In this document: positions 1 to 6,140 of the stretch, piece by piece | How the letters are laid out: each line of letters starts with the position of its first letter | Position numbering within the stretch: position 1 is the first letter of the stretch | From: Thermoplasmata archaeon | GTDB taxonomy: Archaea > Thermoplasmatota > DAOVMN01 | Assembly: GCA_030630685.1 (NCBI GenBank) | Contig: DAOVMN010000029.1 | Coordinates: 1 to 11,969 of the forward strand | Direction: 5' to 3' | DNA length: 11,969 nucleotides | Notes under the pieces: generated by a model | Told to the model about the DNA's origin: nothing | The model's database searches: none | The model's input: the letters and a program-made list of their open reading frames with translations, nothing else | Position numbers and translations under genes: made by a program

Positions 1-1
1 T

Positions 2-244
2 ACCAGGAACCGGGCAAGGGATGTATACGACCTCTGGTATCTAATAAAGGATAAAGAACCTCCGGATCTAGCACTCATAAATGCCAAGTTAGAATGTTAC
101 AACAGGAAATTCGATGTAGAAGAACTAAAGCAAAGCATCGAGGCCAAGGGGGATATCTGGAAAGCCGAACTCGCACCGATCCTGTTTGGGCCGCTTCCGG
201 ATTTTGACAGGGTAAGGGACACCATCATGAAAAAGTGGGGGTGA
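2..244 (+). CDS. AbiEii/AbiGii-type nucleotidyltransferase toxin, C-terminal part (partial)
   Basis: The frame is open from the left edge to a TGA at 242-244 and gives 80 residues. It contains the stretch RNRARDVYDLWYLI, followed by a charged helical tail with F-x-x-E-E-L and ending in MKKWG. An R-x-R-D-x-Y-D-L motif followed by a helical tail is typical of the C-terminal half of the AbiEii/AbiGii toxin family (nucleotidyltransferases of type IV-like toxin-antitoxin or abortive-infection pairs). The catalytic nucleotidyltransferase core and any AbiEi-like antitoxin would lie left of the window, so activity cannot be judged. It is read in the same direction as nadA but separated from it by 120 nt with its own promoter-like signals, so it is probably not co-regulated. 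Assignment rests on one motif and the general pattern. Confidence 0.72.
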   Translation, partial: TRNRARDVYDLWYLIKDKEPPDLALINAKLECYNRKFDVEELKQSIEAKGDIWKAELAPILFGPLPDFDRVRDTIMKKWG

Positions 245-270
245 GGGTGTGGAAGGGTTCTTTGTGCATA

Positions 271-289
271 AGTAGTACAATGTAGTACT
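271..289. promoter_or_regulatory. Near-perfect inverted repeat upstream of nadA
   Basis: AGTAGTACA, one central A, then TGTAGTACT. The two 9-nt arms pair except for one position. It lies 76 nt before the preferred nadA start and just ahead of the TTAAAAT box-A candidate, a place where an archaeal activator or repressor could bind. It could also be a chance dyad; no matching copy was noticed elsewhere in the window. Confidence 0.35.
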
Positions 290-312
290 GTGAGGATATC
301 CTGCAAATCTCA

Positions 313-342
313 TTAAAATCGCAACACCGCAATGTTTAATTA
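313..342 (+). promoter_or_regulatory. Candidate nadA promoter region (two TATA-like boxes)
   Basis: TTAAAAT at 313-319 would place transcription start near 342, giving a short leader that contains the AAGGTG ribosome-binding site at 351-356. A second AT-rich box, TTTAATTA at 335-342, is about 26 nt before the ATG at 365 and would give a leaderless transcript. Either choice supports translation from 365 rather than 332. Confidence 0.4.
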
Positions 343-364
343 CATTTTCCAAGGTGTTGCCCGT

Positions 365-1306
365 ATGCGATCCTTTTCGCACGCTGAGATTAAGGACTAT
401 CAAAAGAGAATCCTTGAGCTGAAGAAGGAAAAGAATGCCATAATCCTGGCACACAACTATCAGCTTCCCGAGATACAGGACGTCGCCGACCTCCTGGGGG
501 ATTCCCTTGGCCTTTCCAGGGAGGCCTCACGGAGTGATGCGGAGGTAATAGTATTCTGCGGCGTAAGGTTCATGGCGGAATCGGCTAAGATACTCAGCCC
601 GGGTAAGATCGTGGTTCAACCGGATAATGAATCTTTGTGTCCAATGGCCGCGATGATCGATGCGGAGGACGTGAGGCAGCTCAAGAAGGAGCATCCAGGT
701 GCGGTTGTTGTGGCCTATGTGAACACCACCGCCGAGGTGAAGGCCGAGGTGGACGTGTGCTGCACCTCCGCCAATGCAGTGAAAACGATTCAGGCACTGA
801 AGGAGAAGGATATAATCTTCGTACCGGACGTCAATTTAGGGATGTACGTCAAACGCTTCGCAAAAGGGAAGAACATCATCCTCCATCCGGGTTATTGTCC
901 GACGCACGACGATATTACCGTAGAGCAGGTAACCGCCCTGAAAAATGAGCATCCCGGGGCCGAAGTACTTGCCCATCCCGAATGCCGGCCAGAGGTTATA
1001 GATATTGCCGACTGGGTTTATTCCACCGGAGGGATGGTCACACACTCTTTTTCCTCTCCTGCCAAGGAGTTCATAATCGCCACTGAGAAGGAGATGGTGT
1101 ACAGGCTGCGGAAAGAGGCGGAAAAGAGGGGAATAGATAAGACATTCTACCCCATAGCTACCGCGATCTGCCCGGATATGAAGAAGATCACCATCGACAA
1201 ACTGGTAAGGGGCCTGGAGACACTCTCCCCGGCCATCGAGCTTCCTGAGGAGTTGATCGGGAAGGCAAAAAGGCCCCTTGACCGAATGCTTGAGATAGGA
1301 AGGTAA
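365..1306 (+). CDS. nadA: Quinolinate synthase NadA
   Basis: Cytosolic [4Fe-4S] enzyme that condenses iminoaspartate with dihydroxyacetone phosphate to quinolinate in de novo NAD synthesis. With the start at 365 the protein has 313 residues, close to the usual length. Diagnostic features are the N-terminal ILAHNYQ..E.QD.AD..GDSL stretch (about 27-48), and the three cluster ligands Cys92 (SLCPMA), Cys178 (HPGYCPTH) and Cys269 (ICPDMKKI), with VNTTAEVKAE and STGGM..H between. The start at 365 has AAGGTG (351-356) 8 nt upstream; a longer form from 332 adds 11 residues unlike the family and has no ribosome-binding site. No nadB or nadC is seen in the window, so the partner aspartate oxidase/dehydrogenase and quinolinate phosphoribosyltransferase must be elsewhere. 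argF follows after 28 nt in the same direction and may be co-transcribed. Confidence 0.96.
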   Translation: MRSFSHAEIKDYQKRILELKKEKNAIILAHNYQLPEIQDVADLLGDSLGLSREASRSDAEVIVFCGVRFMAESAKILSPGKIVVQPDNESLCPMAAMIDAEDVRQLKKEHPGAVVVAYVNTTAEVKAEVDVCCTSANAVKTIQALKEKDIIFVPDVNLGMYVKRFAKGKNIILHPGYCPTHDDITVEQVTALKNEHPGAEVLAHPECRPEVIDIADWVYSTGGMVTHSFSSPAKEFIIATEKEMVYRLRKEAEKRGIDKTFYPIATAICPDMKKITIDKLVRGLETLSPAIELPEELIGKAKRPLDRMLEIGR

Positions 1307-1334
1307 CCGTGTATTTTCACTATGGAGGCAAGGA

Positions 1335-2258
1335 ATGACGAATCTTATTGGAATGAAGGATATCGAAAAGGACATTCACCGCGTATTGGATGATGCCTTA
1401 ACAATGAAGAACGGCAGAATCTCCTTTGCACCTCTTAAAGGGAAAGTCCTGAGTATGCTCTTTGAGAAACCTTCACTGAGGACCAGGGTTTCCCTTGAGG
1501 TAGGATTCAGGCAGCTCGGCGGACACCCCATCTACCTCTCCCCCAACGAGGTGGGAATAGGGAAAAGGGAGAGCACTCATGATGTGGCCATGGTACTATC
1601 GAGGTTTGCGGACATTATCACCTATCGCGCTTTCCTGCATCAGAACATGGTGGAGCTAAGTGAATACGCCACAGTACCCGTTATCAATGCACTGGACGAT
1701 CTGGAGCATCCCTGCCAGATAATGGCCGACCTCCTGACCATCAAAGAACACAAAGGTAATTTCAAGAGAAAGCTGGCCTATGTTGGTGATGGGAACAATG
1801 TGTGCAATTCGTTGCTCCTGGGCTCCGCTATGGTGGGCATGGACATCTCTGCCGCCACCCCGGAGGGCTATGGGCCCGATCCCGGGATTGTCAAGATGGC
1901 GAGGGCCATATCCGGGAAGACATGGTGTACCGTCGAACTCACCCACGATCCCCTCGAGGGCGTAAAAGGGGCGGACGTCATCTATACCGACACCTGGACC
2001 TCGATGGGAAACGATGAGGAGAGAGATGAGAGGATGAAGGTATTTCCCCCTTTCCAGGTGAACAGAAAACTCGCAGAGGAGGCGGACGAGGACTACATCT
2101 TCATGCACTGCCTCCCTGTCCATCGAGGAGAGGAGGTTACAGATGAGATAATAGACGGCCCGCACTCGGTGGTATTCGATGAGGCGGAGAACAGGATGCA
2201 TGCACAGAAGGCCATCATCCTTTGGGCCCTTGACATCCCTGTCGTAACCCCTGAGTAA
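1335..2258 (+). CDS. argF: Ornithine carbamoyltransferase
   Basis: Transfers the carbamoyl group from carbamoyl phosphate to ornithine, giving citrulline in arginine biosynthesis; cytosolic, normally trimer-based. The 307-residue protein shows the carbamoyl-phosphate-binding motif FEKPSLRTR (the S-x-R-T-R signature), HPCQ in DDLEHPCQIMADLLT, the ornithine-side loop DTWTSMG, and HCLPVHRGEEV near the C-terminus. The HCLP and SMG motifs separate it from aspartate carbamoyltransferase. GGAGG at 1324-1328, six nt before the ATG, fixes the start. The 28-nt gap after nadA suggests a common transcript, although the two pathways are unrelated. Being the only arg gene here, it is more likely biosynthetic than part of an arginine-deiminase operon (inference). 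Confidence 0.95.
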   Translation: MTNLIGMKDIEKDIHRVLDDALTMKNGRISFAPLKGKVLSMLFEKPSLRTRVSLEVGFRQLGGHPIYLSPNEVGIGKRESTHDVAMVLSRFADIITYRAFLHQNMVELSEYATVPVINALDDLEHPCQIMADLLTIKEHKGNFKRKLAYVGDGNNVCNSLLLGSAMVGMDISAATPEGYGPDPGIVKMARAISGKTWCTVELTHDPLEGVKGADVIYTDTWTSMGNDEERDERMKVFPPFQVNRKLAEEADEDYIFMHCLPVHRGEEVTDEIIDGPHSVVFDEAENRMHAQKAIILWALDIPVVTPE

Positions 2259-2328
2259 TCATCCATCATGGTTAACAACCTGAATTTAATGCCAATAAAA
2301 AACACATGTATCGACTCGAGGCACCACC

Positions 2329-3726
2329 ATGCCGGGAAAGGAAAAAGTTATCACACAGATATCAGATTTTTTCAATCTCTACACCCTGATCTTCGGTGCC
2401 ATCATGGTGGTCCTTGGGGTTCAGTTAATCATCCTGGCCCTGGCATTAGGTCCCATTGAAACCGTATGCTTTTCCATACCTCTCCTGTTATTCGGAGGAT
2501 TACTGGTCTATATAATGCTTCAGGACAAGGTCTACCACAGGGTGTTCTATCGCCCGGCCTACTATCCTTATTACTCCCTGCCGGGTTACACGCAACCTGC
2601 CTATTCGCCTCCACCACCTCCACCACCTCCACCACCTCCACCCGATTACCAGGGGGAACCGCCGCCTCCTTCAGATTCGGATATCCCCTATGCCAGACCA
2701 GCGTCACCCCAGAATGCGCTCAGGGTTCGGCCTCCGGTTTATTACCCACCTTATTATGGGGGCTATGGGCATGGTTATGGTTCGCCCTATTTCGGTATCC
2801 CCTACATCACCTATGTTCAATATTTCAGAGAAACCCTCTCCATCCCACAGATTCGAAGTCTTCTTATCATCTTCCTCGTTTCCATCATCGGTGGTTCCGT
2901 GGTCCTGCTCGTAGGGGGGCCATATATCTTTCTTTTCCCGATATTCTTCATCATCGCATTCACCTTCCCCTCCTTCATCTGGATATCCTATGTCTATCAC
3001 AAGGATGTCCTTGAACCGGAATCCAAACATGGGATATTCCTTGTCCTTTCCTGGGGTATGTTCTCCACTCTCTTTGCGATATTCCCGAACACCCTCTCGG
3101 CGTACTATTTCGAGTTGCTCTATTCCTCCGGGATCGCGTTGATAATTACTGCAGTTGTTGTTGCACCCTTCAATGAGGAATTCTTCAAGCCTTTGGGACT
3201 CCGGCGGGTGCGTGGGGAGATGAACAGTGAACTGGACGGCCTCATCTATGGCGTCACCTGCGGCATGGGGTTTGCAATCATCGAAAACTTCTCCTACGAG
3301 TTAGGCTTCCTCTTCTCAGGGGAGTCCCCTGCGGTGATCTGGACATTTGGCTCATTCATCAGAGGCATCGGAAGTACGATAATTCACGCTGCAGGTGCGG
3401 GGTTGATAGGTTTCACGTATGCAAGGCTTAGAATCCTGAAAATGAAGCAGAGAAATGGACTAATACCACCTGGAGAATCCATCTACGATCTCAGCCTTCC
3501 CGCGGCCTATCTCATAGCCGTGGGATTACACGCACTTTGGAATGGATCAGCCTCCCTTTCATCGATTTTCGATAATGTCACAGGCATCATCCTGAGTTTT
3601 GGGGGCCTTATCGTTGCATTCATTATAGCCTTCCACATCATCAAATCCTTAGCCAATGAAGGCATTAGAAGGGACATGGAGAGACATGGAAGGAGGGGTT
3701 ATGTCAACCCTGTGCAAGGAAGATGA
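2329..3726 (+). CDS. PrsW-family intramembrane metalloprotease with Pro/Tyr/Gly-rich linker
   Basis: Polytopic membrane protein of 465 residues. The C-terminal two thirds carry the PrsW pattern: a W-x-x-Y-x-x-D..EPE element (ISYVYHKDVLEPE), the EExxK motif NEEFFK (Glu283, Glu284, Lys287), a D-G-L-x-Y-G..G-x-G-F-A..E-N segment ending at Glu319-Asn320, His353 in IIHAAGAG, and His401 in HALWN. These acidic and His residues are the expected metal ligands and catalytic groups. In bacteria PrsW cleaves an anti-sigma factor; the substrate here is unknown. Unusual is the N-terminal addition: two hydrophobic segments (about 17-41 and 45-64), then a loop of about 90 residues rich in Pro, Tyr and Gly, including 12 consecutive prolines (94-105). 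The start has a weak CGAGG (2317-2321) 7 nt upstream and an AT-rich box near 2292-2303. It stands 70 nt behind argF and probably has its own promoter. Confidence 0.85.
   Translation: MPGKEKVITQISDFFNLYTLIFGAIMVVLGVQLIILALALGPIETVCFSIPLLLFGGLLVYIMLQDKVYHRVFYRPAYYPYYSLPGYTQPAYSPPPPPPPPPPPPDYQGEPPPPSDSDIPYARPASPQNALRVRPPVYYPPYYGGYGHGYGSPYFGIPYITYVQYFRETLSIPQIRSLLIIFLVSIIGGSVVLLVGGPYIFLFPIFFIIAFTFPSFIWISYVYHKDVLEPESKHGIFLVLSWGMFSTLFAIFPNTLSAYYFELLYSSGIALIITAVVVAPFNEEFFKPLGLRRVRGEMNSELDGLIYGVTCGMGFAIIENFSYELGFLFSGESPAVIWTFGSFIRGIGSTIIHAAGAGLIGFTYARLRILKMKQRNGLIPPGESIYDLSLPAAYLIAVGLHALWNGSASLSSIFDNVTGIILSFGGLIVAFIIAFHIIKSLANEGIRRDMERHGRRGYVNPVQGR
2608..2643 (+). repeat. Four tandem 9-bp units encoding 12 prolines
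   Basis: Four copies of CCTCCACCA, the last ending in C instead of A, lie inside the prsW-family gene and encode Pro94-Pro105. Because the unit is a multiple of three, slippage would change proline-tract length without breaking the frame. Confidence 0.9.
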
Positions 3727-3942
3727 TCATACCGCCTTTGCCCGGATGTTGCTAAAGCCCTGCTGGACATAATAGGCGAAGGGACCGAACACGTCCTGCT
3801 TTCCCATCTAAGCAGGGAAAACAACACCCCAAGCAAGGCCTACCACACGGTTCGTGGGATGCTGAGGGAGTTCCACCTGAGCCCCAAACTCCATCTGACC
3901 CGCAGGGATGGCATCTCGGAGATGATTACGCTCGATAAGTAA
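3727..3942 (+). pseudogene. C-terminal remnant of a metallo-beta-lactamase-fold hydrolase
   Basis: The frame of prsW continues after its TGA for 71 codons to a TAA at 3940-3942. The translation includes CPDVAKALL, then HVLLSHLSRENNTPSKAY and a final R-x-D-G-I-S-E. HLS-x-E-N-N-T-P-x-x-A is characteristic of the C-terminal part of YycJ/WalJ-like metallo-beta-lactamase-fold phosphodiesterases or nucleases. The metal-binding HxHxDH half is absent, and there is no plausible start codon or ribosome-binding site, so this is a 5'-truncated remnant. Its position directly at the prsW stop suggests that a deletion joined the two. A translated fusion by stop readthrough is possible but has no support. 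Family assignment is from motif memory only. Confidence 0.6.
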
Positions 3943-4156
3943 AGTTAAATGAGTGAAATTGCGAGCAGGTCTGCAGGTCTAAGGGTTCTTGCCCGACTGC
4001 ACTAAAATGTTGTGAGGACTCGAATAATCAAATCCACCTACATTCTTGTACTTCATGGATAGTTAGGGGTGGTACCAACCCACGGAGGATAATCTTATTA
4101 TATAGGTAAAATTTTGTGTCAATCTGTTTATATAGTCGGTATTACCTCAATTTGTT
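3943..4156. other. Intergenic region with change to AT-rich sequence
   Basis: No gene is seen in these 214 bases. The first half resembles the GC-rich left part and holds a short direct repeat (AGGTCT at two places near 3966-3980) and a near-palindrome GGTGGTACCAACC around 4068-4080. From about 4085 the sequence becomes AT-rich and carries the promoter signals of the next gene. This may be the left border of the accessory locus. Confidence 0.5.
4098..4146 (+). promoter_or_regulatory. Twin TATA boxes and dyad before the winged-helix regulator
   Basis: The 8-mer TTATATAG occurs twice, at 4098-4105 and 4128-4135. The second copy, extended as TTTATATA (4127-4134), is centred about 26 nt before the ATG at 4157, the spacing of a leaderless archaeal transcript. 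It is followed by the small palindrome GGTATTACC (4138-4146), between the TATA box and the expected start site, a usual place for a repressor operator. Confidence 0.6.
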
Positions 4157-4702
4157 ATGGCTGGAAAAAGAATTTCCACAAGCCGAAGAATCAACCAAAA
4201 GGGGAAAAAGAGCAAATGTGCCGAAACGGTCAGAGCAGAGATATACAAGGTTATTTCTGAGAATCCCGGCCTTTGTTTCAGCGAAATCAAATCCAAAGTA
4301 AAGAGAGGAAACGGGACTGTTAATCATCATCTTCACATATTGAAACGGGCTGGTTTAATCGTCTCCAGGATATCTGGCAGAAGAAAACTCTACTGGATAA
4401 AACAGCACAGAGGTTTAATGACAGATGAGCATCGCTGTGAAATCTGTCAGAGCATTGTTGATTTGCTCCGCGAGAGAGAAGGAGGACTTACGGTGAGGGA
4501 GATTGCTGACAGACTGGGAATGAGTCATCAGAGGGTCTGCTATCATCTAAAAAAATTAGAACTGAAGGGGATTCTGCAAAGGAGGACCTGGGGGCGTAGG
4601 ACTCTGTGTCTTCTGGGTAAAAATAGAGGATTTGGAGGCGATTCGCAAAATTATTCTCCAAAGGGTTTAGATAATTGGCAAAATCCTCTCCAAAGGGTAT
4701 AA
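4157..4702 (+). CDS. Tandem winged-helix DNA-binding regulator
   Basis: The 181-residue protein has a basic N-terminus (1-23) and two winged-helix domains of the ArsR/MarR-like type. The first (about 24-82) has SEIKSKVKRGNGTVNHHLHILKRAGLI and a basic wing SGRRKLYW. The second (about 97-154) has VREIADRLGMSHQRVCYHLKKLELKGIL and wing WGRRTL. No ligand-binding or membrane domain is present, so the signal it senses, if any, is unknown; Cys94 and Cys97 in RCEIC might matter. Such two-winged-helix proteins are common in Methanosarcina- and Thermoplasma-like archaea. The last 26 residues look low in information because their DNA overlaps the dyads and TATA box of the next gene. Position and dyads suggest that it regulates the downstream surface-protein gene and possibly itself (inference). 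Confidence 0.85.
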   Translation: MAGKRISTSRRINQKGKKSKCAETVRAEIYKVISENPGLCFSEIKSKVKRGNGTVNHHLHILKRAGLIVSRISGRRKLYWIKQHRGLMTDEHRCEICQSIVDLLREREGGLTVREIADRLGMSHQRVCYHLKKLELKGILQRRTWGRRTLCLLGKNRGFGGDSQNYSPKGLDNWQNPLQRV

Positions 4703-4710
4703 ATAGTTGG
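4658..4710. promoter_or_regulatory. Two 21-bp dyads, 32 bp apart, over the promoter of the split surface-protein gene
   Basis: Copy 1 (4658-4678) reads CCAAAGGG at its left and ATAATTGG at its right. Copy 2 (4690-4710) reads CCAAAGGG and AATAGTTGG. Both have the form CCAA-N13-TTGG and are preceded by the same TCT. The 32-bp period is about three helical turns, so both sites face the same side. TATAAATA (4697-4704) lies inside copy 2. This looks like a pair of operators for a dimeric regulator, the obvious candidate being the adjacent winged-helix protein, and binding at copy 2 would block the TATA box. Confidence 0.6.
4697..4704 (+). promoter_or_regulatory. TATA box of the split surface-protein gene
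   Basis: TATAAATA. Transcription would start near 4727, leaving a leader of about 35 nt that contains the strong ribosome-binding site GAGGAAGGTGA (4746-4756) just before the ATG at 4762. Confidence 0.65.
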
Positions 4711-4761
4711 GGAGGGGTACAAAAATTTCACTACTCGAAAACTACGAGGAAGGTGAAAAAG

Positions 4762-4962
4762 ATGATAAAAAACAAGATTCGAACAATTGGGGCGCTACTT
4801 CTTTGCGCTATGATGGCCAATGTGATCATACCTGCCAATGCAAAGGCGGATACTGGTAACGATTGGGTTGTAGGTACTGACGAATCATACAGCAACCAAG
4901 TGATTATTCTCGATGGAAATCTGATTATCCAAGATGGTGGGAATCTTATCCTAGTGTCATGA
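4762..4962 (+). pseudogene. 5' fragment of a secreted beta-helix/cysteine-peptidase protein, cut by IS630 insertion
   Basis: The fragment starts at ATG 4762, with a strong ribosome-binding site AGGTGA five nt upstream; a longer reading from 4675 has no such site and would run through the operators. Residues 1-29 form a Sec signal peptide: basic MIKNKIR, a hydrophobic core, and ANAKA before Asp30. The mature part begins a beta-helix cap with VIILDGNLIIQDGGNLIL. Native coding ends at codon 64 (4953); the last two codons and the TGA (4960-4962) belong to the inserted element. Joining 4953 to 6129, that is, deleting the element plus one TA, continues without a break into the reading frame ending at 9425, for a total of 1162 residues. 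The matching motif in the protein starting at 10313 runs across the junction and supports the reconstruction. Confidence 0.85.
4952..4953. repeat. Target-site duplication TA, left
   Basis: The dinucleotide TA directly adjoins the left end GTGTC of the element and is repeated at 6127-6128, as expected for IS630/Tc1-type insertion. Confidence 0.75.
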
Positions 4963-4970
4963 CAATCTAA

Positions 4971-5639
4971 TTATGGAACATAATATTTGTACAATTTCTT
5001 ATCTGCTTTCTCACTCGTGAATTTCCAGTTGATCTTCTTTTTCCCATCATTCCTCCTCTTGGTCCATGCAGCCACCTCCCGCACTAATTTCCCCAAGTCA
5101 CCAATTCGTCTTCCAGTGCATTCAATATCCATCACATTGATCTCAATTTCCGCAGCATTGAGCCAACTTGCATGCTTTGGTGTGTAATGAAATTCGATCT
5201 TGCTCAAAATCCTCTGCGCTTCATCCTTGCTGAACGCTTCATAGAATGACTTTTCATTATGAGTGTTGAGATTATCTGCGATTAGTCGGATAAGCTCAAC
5301 ATCTGGATAGTCCTCGTCTACAAGCATCTTAACAAACAATGCAAAGTCCTTCCTTGTTCTTCTTTTGGTAACCTGCGTCACCCGTCTTCCTGCCTTGATT
5401 TCGACGGCTACGAATATGTTTGATGTGCCGTTCCGGACATATTCATAATCGTATTTTTCAGGTCTGCCTGGCTTCATAGGGATGGGTCTTCTTTTTTCTC
5501 CGAGAAGTTGCTTTGGTTTCTCGTCAAAATTGATAATAGGCCTTTTTGGGTTATACGGTTCTTCGTATAGGTCGAGGATATCATACATGCAGGCTCTATA
5601 TATCCCATCAATTACCTGAATGCACCACATCCTTCTCAA
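4971..5639 (-). CDS. IS630-family transposase, DDE catalytic part (orfB)
   Basis: This frame encodes the catalytic domain of the cut-and-paste transposase. The catalytic triad can be read as the Asp in IINFDEKP, the Asp in LIADNLNTH and the Glu in HASWLNAAEIEI, with 41 residues between the second Asp and this Glu. LDLYEEPYNPKRP and KPKQLLGEKRRP are typical of archaeal and bacterial IS630 proteins. The apparent first codon (TTG at 5637-5639) is not a real start: the same frame upstream reads KKTKLKPWLRR, the family sequence that joins the helix-turn-helix half to the catalytic half. The natural product is therefore most likely a -1 frameshift fusion with the upstream frame, about 365 residues. 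The stop codon lies within the left inverted repeat. Confidence 0.88.
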   Translation of the reverse strand: MRRMWCIQVIDGIYRACMYDILDLYEEPYNPKRPIINFDEKPKQLLGEKRRPIPMKPGRPEKYDYEYVRNGTSNIFVAVEIKAGRRVTQVTKRRTRKDFALFVKMLVDEDYPDVELIRLIADNLNTHNEKSFYEAFSKDEAQRILSKIEFHYTPKHASWLNAAEIEINVMDIECTGRRIGDLGKLVREVAAWTKRRNDGKKKINWKFTSEKADKKLYKYYVP

Positions 5640-6067
5640 CCATGGTTTAAGTTTCGTTTTTTTAAAATAAGCCGGACACTCTCACGGTTTATTGTTTCAA
5701 ATCCTTCCTTTTTCTTGAGTTCTTCAGTGAGCAATACAAGTGCCCATCTCTTTCTTCCATCGGGCGATTTGGTACATGCCAGTGCTATGATTTCCGCTTC
5801 GTGCCTTTTTGTGTATTTCTTGGGTTGACCTGATCTTGGTTTCTCAGTCAGAGCACTTTGGAGTCCCTCTTCACAGTACCTTTTCTTGGTTCTCCAAACG
5901 GTATTCCTACCGACATCTAATATTTGAGCTATCTCTGTGTCTCCTTTTTCTTGGTTTGATAGTAGCAGAATACGTGCTCTGGTTAGCTCTCTTGCTCTTT
6001 TTTGTCCCTTTTTCACAAAATCTCTGAGGAACTTTAACTCGTCCTCTTTCAGTTTTGTTCTTACCAT
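5636..6067 (-). CDS. IS630-family transposase, helix-turn-helix part (orfA)
   Basis: The 143-residue frame has two helix-turn-helix units: DTEIAQILDVGRNTVWRTKKRY (about 43-64) and a second in INRESVRLILKK (about 125-137), linked by EKPRSGQPKKYT. This is the DNA-end-binding half of IS630-family transposases. It overlaps orfB by four nt and, just before its end, reads through T TTA AAA AAA, a sequence suited to -1 slippage. Its ATG at 6065-6067 has no ribosome-binding site; instead the TATA-like TTTATAAAG (6089-6097, minus strand) is about 26 nt upstream, fitting a leaderless transcript. Confidence 0.88.
   Translation of the reverse strand: MVRTKLKEDELKFLRDFVKKGQKRARELTRARILLLSNQEKGDTEIAQILDVGRNTVWRTKKRYCEEGLQSALTEKPRSGQPKKYTKRHEAEIIALACTKSPDGRKRWALVLLTEELKKKEGFETINRESVRLILKKRNLNHG
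5657..5667 (-). promoter_or_regulatory. Probable -1 ribosomal slippery site in the transposase
   Basis: On the minus strand the sequence is TTTTAAAAAAA, read in orfA as (at)T TTA AAA AAA. Both T TTA AAA and A AAA AAA match the X XXY YYZ heptamer rule in the zero frame. A shift by -1 leads directly into the conserved KLKPW-LRR sequence of the catalytic half. A chance deletion in the homopolymer of an element now dead would look the same. Confidence 0.55.
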
Positions 6068-6088
6068 GAACTGGACAAAGTATTTCTT

Positions 6089-6097
6089 CTTTATAAA
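6089..6097 (-). promoter_or_regulatory. TATA box of the transposase
   Basis: TTTATAAAG on the minus strand, centred about 26 nt before the orfA ATG, lies just inside the right inverted repeat. Confidence 0.5.
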
Positions 6098-6126
6098 ATT
6101 GTTCCAAAACTAAGTTGTTGAGACAC

Positions 6127-6128
6127 TA
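6127..6128. repeat. Target-site duplication TA, right
   Basis: This is the right copy of the TA flanking the insertion sequence; the interrupted gene resumes in frame at 6129. Confidence 0.75.
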
Positions 6129-6140
6129 GAAGGTTGTACT

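Larger units (their letters stand above)
4954..6126 (-). mobile_element. Complete IS630-family insertion sequence (1173 bp)
   Basis: The ends are imperfect inverted repeats: 4954-4979 and the reverse complement of 6101-6126 agree at 19 of 26 positions, both starting GTGTC and both ending TGGAAC. TA duplications flank the element at 4952-4953 and 6127-6128. Inside lies a DDE transposase on the minus strand in two overlapping frames. The element sits within a secreted-protein gene and its exact removal restores that gene, so the borders are well defined. Both ends and all catalytic motifs are present, so it may still be mobile if frameshifting joins the two frames. Confidence 0.9.

Noticed and set aside
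332..364. Upstream ATG for nadA at 332, adding 11 residues
   Set aside because: It has no ribosome-binding site and overlaps a TATA-like box. The ATG at 365 has AAGGTG at proper spacing and fits the family N-terminus.
836..1375. Long minus-strand open frame opposite nadA
   Set aside because: It is antisense to a well-supported conserved gene, its translation shows no domain, and it has no start signal.
1656..2201. Minus-strand open frame of 181 codons opposite argF
   Set aside because: This is a shadow of the conserved argF frame with no recognisable motifs.
2466..3014. Second plus-strand frame inside prsW, Ser/Thr/Pro-rich
   Set aside because: It arises from the CCTCCACCA repeat and GC-rich codons read out of frame; the prsW motifs are in the other frame.
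3960..4010. Possible tRNA 3' end or attachment site (GGGTTC followed by GCCC)
   Set aside because: The arms do not form a proper T-stem and acceptor stem, and no anticodon arm is visible upstream.
4067..4083. Near-palindrome around GGTACC as a terminator of the left gene block
   Set aside because: There is no T-rich tract after it; archaeal termination mainly uses T-runs, and none is near.
4675..4761. Longer start for the split secreted protein
   Set aside because: It would place 29 non-signal residues before an obvious signal peptide and read through the operators; the strong ribosome-binding site precedes 4762.
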